A stretch of 64,000 nucleotides of DNA from positions 16,834,230 through 16,898,229 of the forward strand of contig NC_134456.1 of the NCBI RefSeq assembly GCF_047948215.1, in the 5' to 3' direction. The stretch comes from Lycorma delicatula. Taxonomy: Eukaryota; Arthropoda; Insecta; Hemiptera; Fulgoridae. A model generated the notes under the pieces. It ran no database searches. It was given only the letters and a program-made list of their open reading frames with translations, and had not been told where the DNA came from. Positions 23,001-34,452 of the stretch are shown here, piece by piece. The translations under genes and the position numbers were made by a program. Position 1 is the stretch's first letter; each line of letters opens with the position of its first letter.

Positions 23001-25516
23001 CTAAACAGTAATTAGTAAATAAAACTGAGTATAATGCAATGTAACTATTATGGAACAATTAAAGTTGCTCAATGAATAATAAAATAATAATAAAATTCAA
23101 CTATAAAATACTATTTAATATATTTTATATGCTACATATTTTTATTTTATGAAAAACTAGTTTTTTAATCAACTCTTGAGCAGAGGTGTACAATTCATTA
23201 TTTCTCAGCAGAAAAGGCTATATCAGCAGAAAGTGGTACATCAATTGTTAATTTATATAAATGTATTATGGTTGTGACAAGTATGCCTCCTGTGCACCAA
23301 GAGGTATCAATTCATGTTTTTTTTTTTTTTGAAAGTAATGATTTTACTTTACCTACAGAGAACAGAGTGAAAAAGTCATTTGTAGGGTTGAATGTCACTT
23401 GCATTTTAATGGGTATGGCATGCTGATGTGCAACAGTATTATTTTTAACTATTATGGGATTAAATTATTCTTAACGTCAGGTTGCCTAAAACTACTTTGT
23501 AATTATACCAAACAAAAGACTAAAATTGTTTAACACTATTTTCCTGTCTACATTTTAATCTAAGTGCCTTTGGATAACCACATAGTTTATAAAATTTCTA
23601 AAAATAAAATAATTTTATTTCAAGATGGAGTGATTTACTGATCAAAAAACAAGCATTTTTACCTTGGATTAATTTGATTATATACATAGAAAGTTTCTTG
23701 GCCTTAAACATAATCTTTATAAATTATATTTTTCATATACTTTTCAACTCTTTATATGCACAACTATGGTCTCAACATAGTGATAACATATCAAGTAAAG
23801 TCTACATTGCAATAAGGGTAGTTGCATGTTCATCTTGGAACCACACTCTTTGGGTCTATATATCGCTTACATTTTTCAAAAGCAAAAAAGCTGCCTAGTC
23901 AGATGAATTTACGATAGCATTTTTGTATCCCAAAGTTGAACCTCTTTTTTGTGGAAATAAAGAAATCTTTACAGCTATTTGTAAGAATCGTACAACGTAT
24001 TATGAATCATGTACAACAATTTGCACATAATTTCTGTATACTTTAATATACATACATGTAAACATGAACTTAACTATTTATAACTTGTCTTGTTATCAAT
24101 TAATTATAAAAACAAAAGGTGTTCAAGACAAAATGTAGAAGACATAGAATTTAAAGGAGAGGTTTCATATTATATGAGGGTCACCTGAAGCAGTAATATG
24201 AAGCAGAAATTCCTGATTATTGTAGGTGAATTGAGTATGTAACAAAATGAAATCTTCTTTATTCTTTGTTAAATCTTTTAAGTTTTAATATGAAAATGAT
24301 GATTTTACTTCTATATGCTATATCATTAGATTCTGGTGGAATTGAAAAACTTACAATGGAATATATCATAATATAATAGTCCTAGCAGTAAACTGAATAA
24401 ATTGTTGAATACAGTGTGATCACAATATGGGAAATAATTCCTTTAAGAAGAGTATGTACATAATATTTCCAGATACAAATATGTTTTTGGAACTTTGAGA
24501 GTGTGGCCTGTATTTCTTTCAGACGTAACATTCATCATCATTCTGTAAACATAATACTTAATATAAAGTACATTTTCAACCTGTTAGTAGCAATAGGATG
24601 GGAATTAAAAACTTCCTCTTCATCAAAACTTTTCATTACCCCTATCTAACAGATATAAAAGCAATGAATATAAAATTTATACACATATAGTTTCACCTAA
24701 TAGTTTCACCTAATATCAAACTGCAAAATTTATGAACTACTAGATGCACATTTCACTCACTCTGAAATATGTAACGAAGTAATGCTTATTATTATTAGAA
24801 AAACACAACTGTAAAGAATGAATCTATACTACTCTGAAATAAACAGTTTACAATTGACAACAACAGACAAGAGTAGTAACATACTCAACCAATAGTGACA
24901 TTATTAGTAACAGTATTAGTGGCACTAGATTAACTGCAGGTCAAGCCAGCTCGGTTTGGTTTTAACTTGCTCAGCTAGTAAATTAAATAGTTCAAAAAAT
25001 TGCATTCTAGTAGCAGAATATAGTTAATCTTTACTTGCTATTTTCCCTTTTTATAATCTTTGTGAAGTACTTTGCGGAGTAGATTTTCTATGAAAAGTTA
25101 TTAATTTATAGAAGCAGAGATGTTTGATATTTATACAATATAATATTCTTTCAGTATCCACAAGGCTTAGAATTAGAGAAACACTTTTACCTTTAATTTT
25201 TTTACTTCATCAAAATGCTTTCAGGCCTAAGCTCATTCACAGTGATATCTTTTATAAATTCTTAAACTGTTTACAATTTACACATATGTACACAATTTAT
25301 ATAAAATGTAAAAAGCTGTGTTAGCTATTTACATTTAAAAAAAAATTTTTTTCATTCTTGACTGAACAAATATTTGTTCTAGATTTTTTTTAGATGTTGT
25401 TAAAGATTTATCAAGTTTTTTCAATTCTGTGCTTTGTGGAGGCTGAAAGTATATTATATTGCATATATAAAATAATTACTATATATATTTAAATATATCT
25501 GTAAAAGAAAATTGCT

Positions 25517-25680
25517 GACATCTGTGGGAGAGTGATAGTGTCTCGGCCTTTTCATCCAGAGGTTCCAGGTTCGAATCTCAGTCGGGCACTATATTTTTCA
25601 TTTGCTACTTAATTTCTATTTTCATTTACGCTTGCATAAGCTCAGAAAAATCTGTGGTGTATTAATTCATAAAGGAAAAA
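25517..25680 (+). repeat. tRNA-derived SINE, family B
   Basis: tRNA-like head with A-box-like gtgggagagtgatagtg and B-box-like ggttccaggttcgaatctca, then a body ending in gtattaattcataaaggaaa. The same order appears at 51192-51371. It is antisense to the SH2 gene, in the intron between exons 22849 and 26605. Confidence 0.75.
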
Positions 25681-26398
25681 AGATTAAAGTAATTTAAATT
25701 AAATTTATTATTGCCATAAGCACGATGTCCAAATTTAACTTGATGTTGATTAAACTTTCATTGATGCTTTTTATTACATGGGATTTTTATTTTTTACAAT
25801 TGAAAATCAGCTATCGTTAAAAACGTATTTCAACAAAATAAATGAATTTTGAAAAATATGAGAATATATTTAAAAACAAGTTATTCTATTACTATTGAAT
25901 TGTATATATATATAAATGAATTATATGCAGATATTATGTTATCTTTATTGTCTCATATGGTTTGCATCCATAAATTAAGCAATTAAATATAATCTACACA
26001 ATGATTCGCTATAATCCTAAGCTTTTTCAAAGTGTTATTTAAAGATAATACATCACAATAACTATCCAACGAGATTATACAAATTCCAATAATTAATTAT
26101 TGCTATATTCCCATATAAATAAAAAAAAAAAAAAAAAATTTTGATGTTTATATTACCATGGGCAGGGCCTAGCTATATTAAATATTCACAAAATAAGAAT
26201 TCAAGAAGATACATGATAAGCTTTGTTACAATAAACAGAAGTAAGGTTTAAAATAATTTAAAATCCAAGTAAAAACTAAAATTTAAACCAACTTTTGGTA
26301 AAAAGAGCTTAATCATTATATTTTCAGTGAATTCTTAGTAGATTTTCTGTTGTTTATTTTAAGAATCTGTATTTAATTGCAATGTATGTACATTGTAC

Positions 26399-26430
26399 GC
26401 AATTTGTTTGTACATGTACAAACAAATTGC
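26399..26430. repeat. Perfect 32-bp palindrome
   Basis: gcaatttgtttgtaca followed directly by its complement, with no loop. A second, smaller palindrome (caatgta-tg-tacattg, 26380-26395) lies immediately beside it. It lies about 100 bases downstream (in gene orientation, upstream) of the small SH2 exon at 26534. Confidence 0.95.
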
Positions 26431-26533
26431 AACTGCAAAAAAAATTCAATTATAAACTTAATAATATGCGTTTCATGTATTTCATTAAGAAAAGATATAT
26501 AATACATTATCTTCAGTAACATATGATACTAAC

Positions 26534-26605
26534 CATTACGAACCATCTCTTGTGCAGTTCTTCTATCTACTCTGTGAAACCATGCTTGGTGTCCTATTTC
26601 AGCAG
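26534..26605 (-). CDS. SH2 adaptor gene, second exon (start of SH2 domain)
   Basis: A 72-base exon between a good acceptor (TTTTAG) and a donor GTTAGT. It opens with two bases that complete a Thr codon from the previous exon and closes with one base of a Gly codon. It reads AEIGHQAWFHRVDRRTAQEM and then VRN. The Trp-Phe-His start followed by a basic helix is the usual entry to an SH2 domain (the WF/WY strand and helix alpha-A). The phases match both neighbours exactly, which is the main evidence for such a short exon. The introns on either side are about 7.6 kb and 3.5 kb. Confidence 0.8.
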
Positions 26606-27496
26606 CTAAAACAAAAAAATATATATGTATATAAACATGTAAAATAATTTTTATTAGCTAACAGTTGGGTAGAGTTTAACATAATGTCGATGATGTAGTA
26701 CCTATTGCAGAATTTATCTTGAGAATAGTTGAAAGTAATGGAAACTAAGTAAATGGATGAAATTAGTATCTACTGCTAGATGAGAAGCTATCTGCAAAGT
26801 TATATTTGGTTTTGGTGCATTGCACGTATTAAATAAATAAATCTTATTCTGATTGCTATATAATGATAAATTGTATAGATCATGTCAGGAATGGGTAGAT
26901 ATACTATTCCACAAATAAAGATATGAATTGCTCAGAATTTGTCTTGATAAATCAAGGGAAACTGCCATAAAACCTTAATGAAAATAACTTCACAAAATAC
27001 AGCTAATAATATGAAATAATAGATGTGATCATAGAATCCATATTAATTACACTGATAAACATAATTTTTGTTTCCTAACATGGAATACATGATTTTAATT
27101 TGTTTTTTGATGCTGAAAACAAATATGAACCCAGAATCTATCACCCACCATTTTTGAAAACTGTTTAAATTTAATTATACATTTTTCAATGTATAGTTAG
27201 CATTTTAAGCTCCTATATTGTATTTTGTTAGCTCATTTTTTAATGTTTAATAACATAATTTGTAAGCTATAAATAAACAATACTAGACAAAGAATTGAAT
27301 CATATCATAGTCATATATTATGACATCAAGTATGAGCCTTCATGGACAAGATTAATTATGTCTATGCAGGTCAAAACATGTAGCTGAAGACACAGCTGTG
27401 TTTTTTTTTTTAAGCACTGGATTTAGGAATGAATTAATTTTGTTCAGTCGTATTGTCAAGTTTGTTAAAGTACAGTGTCATAATGCCTTGAAATTG

Positions 27497-28840
27497 TGTA
27501 AATGATGTGGATGCTTTTTGTTATGTATGTGGTGAGTTTACCGTAAAGCCAAATAGAAAAAAAACATTACACCTTTAATTAAAAAAACATATCATTTGTA
27601 CTTTCAGTGTAAAATTGGTGATCAGGATAAGGCGTGGGCTCCTCAAATAGTATGCACTAATTGTTGTTCTGTATATTTAAGAGGATGGCTGAAAGGTACA
27701 CGGAAGGCTTTGTTATTTGGAGTACGTATGGTTTGGCATGAACCAAAGAATCATGTAACCGATTGTTACTTTTTTTTGTCTGGAATTTCTAAAAATCTAA
27801 ACATACTGTAAAATATTCTTCATTGCAATCTACAATCAGGCCTGTACCTCACAGTGAAATTATTCCAGTTCCTGAGCCACCTGTCAATGTATGTTTTGAA
27901 AGCAACAATGAAGAATTAGGCAGTACTGATGAAAACAACAATGATTTTGAATTATTTTTCAATAAGCCACATCTTATATCACAAGTTAAATTAAATGACT
28001 TTGTGAGGAATTTAAATTTATCAAAAAATCAAGCTCAACTGTTAGGATCAAGACTGCAAGGTTGGAATTTACTTAAAAAAAATACAAAAATTTCAGGCCT
28101 TTGAAGCCAAAAAAAAGAACTTTCTCAGTACTTTATTGATGAAAATAATTTGGTTTATTGCACATATATTGATAAGCTTATGTTGCACTTAGGACAAGTT
28201 CATAAACCTGAGGGCTGGCACCTTTTCATAAATTCGTCCAAGTATTGTTTAAAAGTGTTTCTATTACACAACGGTAACAAATATCCTTTGCTACCAATCG
28301 GTTACGGTATTAATTTGAAAGAGACATACGATGTGATGAAAGACGTTCTTGAAAAAATAAATTATAAAAAACATATGTGGCGATTTGAAAGTTATAGCTA
28401 TTTTCTTAGGCATAGAGTTAGGCTATACTAAGAACATGTGTTTTCTTTGCAAATGAGACAGTCAAGCTAGGGATAGACATTATGTAAGAGTGGAAGAAAC
28501 GAGATAACTACAAATGGGAAAAATATTATTCATGAGTCCTTAGTTGAACCCAAAAAAAATGTTTTCCCCCTTCTCCATATCAAGCTAGGACTAATGAAAA
28601 ATTTTGTAAAAGCAATGAAGAAGTTAGTCCCGGATTTTGTACATCAGGCAGAAATTTCTGAATGTAAGTGAAGTAAAAATTAAAGAAGGAGTATTTGTTG
28701 GTCCTCAAATAAGAGAGTTGGTCAAATATAATGTATTTAAATCAATGTTAAATAATGAAGAAAGTACAGCTTGGGCTTCATTTAAAGACGTTTGCAAGTT
28801 TTCTCGGCAAACAAAAATCCAACAATTACCAAGATATTGT
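27497..28840 (+). pseudogene. Decayed copy 1 of an uncharacterised cysteine-rich gene family
   Basis: An intronless, frame-broken relic. Blocks in order are FCYVCGEFTVKPNRKK, QCKIGDQDKAWAPQIVCTNC, RGWLKGTRKALLFGVRMVWH, EPKNHVTDCYF, VKLNDFVRNLNLSKNQAQLL, GSRLQGWNLLKKNTKIS, KYCLKVFLLHNGNKYPLLPI, and KIKEGVFVGPQIRELVK. The N-terminal block has C-x-x-C, a lone Cys, C-x-x-C-C and a final D-C-Y, suggesting a zinc-binding fold. The same order occurs at 39062-40700. I recall such proteins as repeated and unnamed in arthropod genomes, but I do not know the function. The 3' end is cut where the mariner at about 28850 begins. Confidence 0.7.
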
Positions 28841-28900
28841 TATAATAACTTACATGTACATCATTTTTCAACATAGTCCCCATACACTTCAACGTACTTG

Positions 28901-28952
28901 GTCTATCGTTGCACAAGCAACGATAGACGGCGAGGACAGCAGTCCTCGCCGT
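28901..28952. repeat. Two back-to-back perfect hairpins at a mariner deletion point
   Basis: Hairpin 1 is 28901-28912 with 28917-28928 (12-bp arms, loop acaa). Hairpin 2 is 28927-28937 with 28942-28952 (11-bp arms, loop agca). They share two bases. They lie exactly where the transposase text jumps from KRRGLL to VYGDYVEK. Confidence 0.95.
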
Positions 28953-29198
28953 TTACTTCGAATTGTAGGCTTCAGCTTGGCAGCAAGCCATCTCACTGTA
29001 ACGCGCACTGTTTATTGTCGTGCCCCTTTCCTCATAATGTTCCAGTACTGGGCCTTGTGAGTCCCAAAAAACCGTAAGCAACATTTTTCCTGCGGACGGC
29101 TGGGTCTTGAACTTTTTTGCAGGGCGATTTTGGATGTTTTCATTCCATACTCTACCGTTTACTCTCCGGCTCGTAATGAGGGAAACATGTTTAGTCAC
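28953..29198 (-). pseudogene. Mariner transposase catalytic-core piece
   Basis: 81 codons. The recognisable part is NRPAKKFKTQPSAGKMLLTV then FWDSQGPVLEHYEERGTT, the segment between the first and second catalytic Asp in mariner transposases. The upstream part is out of frame with the RIITGD box, and the piece ends at a stop before the second Asp. Confidence 0.78.
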
Positions 29199-29234
29199 CA
29201 GTGATGATTCTGTCGTAAGAAGATGTCCCGTTCG

Positions 29235-29701
29235 TTACTTAAGTGATACAAATGTTTTTGGCAGATGTCCAAGCGCGTTGTTCATGCAACTGTGCATGAA
29301 CAACGCGCTTGGACTTGAACTGTGCTTGTTTTGGGACCCATCTTGCACAGACTTTATGAAACCCAAGTCTTTGTGGATGATTTCGTAGGCAGAACCGTGA
29401 CTAACTTGCAGACGATGTGCCACGTCATCAATAGTTACTCGTCCGTCTAAGAAAACTATGTCACGTGCACACTCAATGTTTTCCTCATTTGTGGCGGTAA
29501 ACGGTCGTCCGGCTTCTTCGTCGTGCGTAACACTTGTGCGACCATTTCTGAATTTTTCAATCTATTCGTAGACACTCCGTTGCGGCAACACACAGTTCTC
29601 GTACTGTACCGAAAGCCTTTGATGAATTTCGGTCCCTGATACACCTTCCGTCCTTCCGATAAAAAGAAGGAAGATACACCTTCCGATAAAAAAAGGATCA
29701 C
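29235..29701 (-). pseudogene. Mariner transposase N-terminal half, broken
   Basis: Two minus-strand pieces (29456-29701 and 29235-29423) give the DNA-binding half of a mariner transposase with the helix-turn-helix segment VAHRLQVSHGSAYEIIHKDL. The reading frame changes at the inserted inverted segment at 29267-29314. Confidence 0.75.
29267..29314. repeat. Perfect hairpin, 22-bp arms, inside mariner coding sequence
   Basis: Arms 29267-29288 and 29293-29314 with loop actg. One arm reads naturally as transposase sequence (RLDIC on the minus strand continues it); the other looks like an inserted inverted copy. Confidence 0.95.
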
Positions 29702-32700
29702 TGAACGTTGCTCTTCATCGGTGCAAACAGAAAGCCACGGTTAACAGCAGGGCAGCGATAATGGAACTAACCTAGCAAACCTAGCAGCATAAAACCTGCA
29801 CAGACATAACAACTTTTAAACCATGCTTGCGTCACCTACGGAACACGACAGTACTACCAACATAAACCAAAAATATAACTAAATTGCGGATAATAATTGA
29901 CTTACCCTAGTACATTGAGATGCCAAAATAAGAGTATTTTAAAACATTTTTAATTAATTTTATTTAGAAATATATCAATTGAATTTCCATAATACATTGT
30001 TACTGTAAAAGAAAAATAAATTTGTGGAACGATTTTTTAATTTTTCAGTAATTAAAAAAAGATGACAGAGCATAATAAGACCCTTTTAAATTGATGTATT
30101 ATGTTGAATTATATGATAACAGTTCTCTAGTCTTGTTTGATGGGGTTGGATATTGTTTTTTTTTCTAAAAATAAGTGACTATTCTTTTTAGAAAAGATTG
30201 TATATTCATAAATTTAAAAAATGATAACGTAACAATTTGGCATTCTAGTAATAAATTCCTACTAGTATCATACAAGTATTATAATCTAAATAATAAGTAT
30301 TCTTAAAGGAGACCCATAGTTTCCAGCAGATTCCTAAACATACACACCAGGTCCAATTACAAAACACGACCTATTGGACACTCCACCAGTAATTCCTTCA
30401 CTTAAACAGAAATTTAATAAAATCTTTACTTAAATGAGAAATCTTTAAAGTTTATTTGAGAGAAATTGTATTTTTTGCTAGTATCATGTTAGCATTGTGG
30501 ACTGGTTGAGGTTCAAAACGACTTTTGGGCTAAAAAACTAGTTTTCTTGTTATCCTCAATTCTTGTGATTGCTATGCACCCATATGGGTTCTATTAATTT
30601 GAAATACTGAAGGTTAGAAAACCTTGAATTGCAAGATGTCCTTGTGATATAGAAAACATGTTTATCAACACAATTCATCTCTAGGCAAGTACGAACTCTT
30701 TGAGAGAAAGATTCACAAAAAACTCAGTTTGAGAACTGTTAATACATTCTCTCTGCTGATATCAAGGTTAATCTTAAACCTGTATTATATGCATACTTTT
30801 GCAAAATATCACTACGTACACAACTTGCATTTTATGCCATTAGATATAATATATTACAATATTGATTAAAAGCGATTATTTCAAACTTGATAAGTATGCC
30901 ATTATATGTGTGATATATTTTATGGACTGCATCATGTAAAGAGAAAAAATACAACTGTGAGAGTGAAATATTGAATTATTGTTTGGTTTATTTATAAATA
31001 ACTGAAAGAAATTGAGAAACTATTCAAATCATTAAATGATGAAATTAGAAAATGGGAATTTTAATGTAATGTTTAAGTAGTGACAAGAAGAATTTCAGGA
31101 AGTAATTCAGTTAGTTTCACATGTGAATAATCTCAGAATATGCATCAAACAAACTGTCCTGGAGCTCAAAATTACAATCTGATATTTGGTAATATAATTT
31201 TAAAGGATTATCTCATCTATATATTTAAAACATATCTTTCCTTGAATTAAAAAAAAATAATAATAATAATTTATAATTTGATATAAACCTTATCATAATT
31301 AATTAGAACAATATTATCATTATTATATACTCTACTTTTTTTGAGTGGTTTCCTTCTCTTCATTAAGATAACATACATGTAGAGATAGTACTTATCACAA
31401 ATAAACAAAATTGTGGTAATATTATATGAGATATATTTAATTAAATCATGTTTTTATAACCTTTATATTATGCCAAGAATTTAAAATTAATAGTTAATTT
31501 TGCTTTTAAGAAATCACAGAATCATTTCCCATTTCAGGACTTCCGATTATAAAAAGAGGAAAAGCCTGGATAAGTATTTACAATATCCAAACTTTTAATA
31601 TTCATTAAGATTAAAGTATTTTCATTATTACTTAATTAGGTTTAGTATAATTCTTAGGATGTAGGTTTGTCGAGTGGTCAAACATTGATTGATTGATAGC
31701 TACATAAATTTATTATACTGAAGAGAATGTAAGAGATGACTACAAAGTATGTATATTTAATTCATTTTAAATAAGGATTTAAATTTAAGAAAACAAGGAT
31801 ACAGATTTGCAAGCTCACATACCTCAGTAGCATGAGATGGACTTTTAGAGAAAATACACAATTTCTTATGTTGTCTAAGGTAAATGTTATTCTCTTCATA
31901 GATAATAAAAGAGTGTGTTTTATTCATCTTTTGCAAATACTTGTATGATCAATGACAACATCTGATTATCATCATGATAACCACCTTCATATATTCAAAC
32001 AGTGGCTAGCATCATTCCAAACTCCTTAAAACTATCTTGCCTTTCAAAGAAATTTTTCTCTGTGGTTTGACATATCTTTTTGAAATCTTTGTCCAAGGAA
32101 GAAGGGATCATTAATTAATTTCATTTTTACCCAGATAGGTACAATGGGTGTCTACGCCATACTGACTTGTTTGTAATGTCACATTGACACTGTTTGTTCC
32201 TGATAGCTACTTTCTTGGGCAAGTCCAATGACTATTTCTATTAAAGAAGAGTGTACTAAAAGCCAAACTTAGCTGAAGTGCTTTCAGGTAAAACTCGAAC
32301 TCTTTCTAAAATCAACAGTTTGACATCTAAAACTAACTGAATGTACTGGAATTTCATTCGAGACCAAATGTATGTATAAATTTACGTTGTAAGAATTCTA
32401 AGACCTAACAATGTCTTTTTGAAGGACACAGATAGTCCCTTTTTTAATTTAATTTTAGAAAAAATCTCTTTCTAAACAGAAGAGGGTTTCAATTTGTATT
32501 ATTATTTTATTTTTTCTCTTCCACGTTTAGAACTTAAGTTGTTTTAGAACTTCTTAAGAAATCTCTAATTAATCAGAAATTATTACTTAAAAATTCAAAT
32601 AAAAATGTATTTAAAAAATTATCGAAATAACAGAGAAATATGTTTTATCTCAGTAAATGATATAGTAAACTTGCCTCTATAATATTAATATTTAAAAAAG

Positions 32701-34202
32701 ATAAAATTCTTCATTAAGTTAATTTTATAAAATAAATTTGAAATTTCTATACTCTTGTAACATGTTTAGTAATTATATACTGAAATATTCATCATTAAAA
32801 TACTGCACTGATTTTATATTATTTTATTCTGTACTTATTATTTAATTTCATATTCTTTCATTATAATAATTATTAATTTTATGAATTAATATGAACTAAA
32901 ACTGTATTTTTTTATTATTAATTATTTTTAAATTCTGTGATGCTGCATACATCTAAGTTATCCTACAGGAAATAAAATCCTTTGATTACAATTTTTTCAG
33001 AAAATTAAAAAAGAAATCAAGTACCTAATATAAGGGAATATTATAATAAATATTATATTATAAATCTATGACAGTTTTATTCTCTGATTTAGTTATCTAG
33101 GATACTTGAATCAGATAGCTTAGACTTGTTAGATTAGTTATTATTTATATATGTTTTTTTTTCTCTTAGTGTCTTTATGTGGATTTAGTAATGCTGAAAT
33201 AGATTGTTTTATGAATGTATTTTGCATGTTAGGTGCTGTAACCAAATAAGTTTTAGAGGATCTGACACAAGGTAGAAGTTACTTCTGAATCTGGCATAGG
33301 AATTCTAATTGCCTATGTCAGACTTACTAAAGTCATTCTTACTAAGTAAAGACATTCAATGTTTAGAATGCCTACAACCAGACTGAGTAAAGTGAGGAGA
33401 GAAGTGATCCATTGCAGCCATCTTCGATGAACTGAATTAATTGTTGGACATTAGCATGCTCAACCAACAAAATTTAGTAGATGTTCAGTTGAACAAGTGA
33501 CACCTTCACTCTGTTTACACAGTAAACATCATTACTTTCAGAGAAATAACTCTGAAAGAGACTATTGCTTTGCAAGTATCACAACTATATGAAAGAAGAG
33601 CTAAAGAGTGTAAAGCAACAAATTAATATATCCTTTTCATTAAGAAAAAAAAAATTATATACATTGTCTTTACAATGTAGTAGGGGATAAACTGTTTTGT
33701 CATACTTTTGAAAAAGTACATATTTAAATGAAACAATAAAACTAATTTTTGAAAAAAAAGCACCAATCAAATAATTTTTTGATTTCAACTATTAAGTCGG
33801 CAGAAAAACAAACGAAAAGTTATTAATTCTTAATTTATCTATATTATTCTTTTAAATTAATTTTTTTTTTTTAAAGACTTTGTTATATATTTTACAAAGA
33901 ACTAAATTGTATAGGCCTATTAAAGGTACTGCTTGAATGAAAAAAAAATTGTTTACAAAAGAAGAAAATTTGAAGCAGAACCTTCTTAAAAATATCTGGG
34001 CGAGAATGGAAGTCCTGAATCATGTAAGGAAAGAAGGAAGGAAGGATAAAGGTAAAAAGACAAATATAAAAATATATGAAGCTATTGATTAGTACTATGA
34101 TTTGTAGGAAATAATTGGGATAAATAAATAGCTTAACGTAAAAAAGAAAGAAACAGAATTTATATCATTTAAATCTCATGACTGACAAAAAAAAAAACAT
34201 AC

Positions 34203-34452
34203 TTAGGTCATATTCACCGTCTGGACATTCATCTGGTTGCAGTTGATGTATAGATTCAGGCTGTGAAGTAACTGGTGTTTCAGATCCAACATCATCATCG
34301 TCTGTACTCTTGCAAAAACATCCACATAGTCTATACACTATACACTGTTTTGTCGCTACTAAACAGTCCGCCAGTTCACTGCCGATTCTAGTAATCAAGT
34401 TTTTACCCAACGAACCCAATAGACGCACGTATAGGCACATCCGCGATATCAT
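34203..34452 (-). CDS. SH2 adaptor gene, first recognised coding exon (Cys-rich N-terminus and acidic linker)
   Basis: This exon encodes residues 1-83 plus one base of codon 84 of the predicted SH2 protein. I chose the ATG at 34452 because an in-frame TGA lies at 34461-34459 and no good acceptor is visible between them; an internal acceptor near 34388 would give a shorter exon, so the start is tentative. The exon ends with a donor (A then GTATGT), phase 1, and joins to the CT that opens the next exon. Residues about 1-48 are basic or hydrophobic and cysteine-rich (C6, C30, C37, then C43, C45 and C47 in RLCGCFCK), which could allow palmitoylation and membrane attachment (inference). Residues 51-54 are four aspartates, followed by a Ser/Thr/Pro/Gln linker and a Tyr at 81 in GEYDLT, a possible phosphotyrosine site. 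Further exons upstream, outside what I recognise, cannot be excluded. Confidence 0.6.

Larger units (their letters stand above)
28850..29890 (-). mobile_element. Mariner transposon copy, internally deleted
   Basis: Minus-strand transposase pieces in order: MVAQVLRTTKKPDDRLPP near 29500, AHRLQVSHGSAYEIIHKDLG at 29421-29362, then RIITGD (the first catalytic Asp, with the next codon a stop) near 29205, KFKTQPSAGKMLLTVFWDSQ and GPVLEHYEERGTTINSARYS. After KRRGLL the text jumps to VYGDYVEK, the usual C-terminus, so the segment with the other two catalytic Asp residues is missing. Perfect hairpins at 28901-28952 and 29267-29314 mark the altered places. I could not fix the terminal inverted repeats. 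It appears to interrupt the cysteine-rich relic. Confidence 0.8.
17029..34202 (-). other. Introns of the SH2 gene
   Basis: The three introns inferred from the exon joins are 26606-34202, 23001-26533 and 17029-22848. Recognised insertions are described separately: a Jockey-like LINE piece, a long inverted repeat, an endonuclease LINE piece, a SINE, a cysteine-rich gene relic and a mariner. The rest (18770-21230, 23001-25516, 25681-26533, 26606-27490 and 29900-34202) is AT-rich DNA with homopolymer runs, in which I recognise no gene, RNA or element. Confidence 0.6.

Noticed and set aside
22528..23058. A single-exon 176-codon gene on the minus strand
   Set aside because: Only the SH2 part between 22849 and 23000 is protein-like. 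Good splice sites bound it, and the rest is TA-rich intron.
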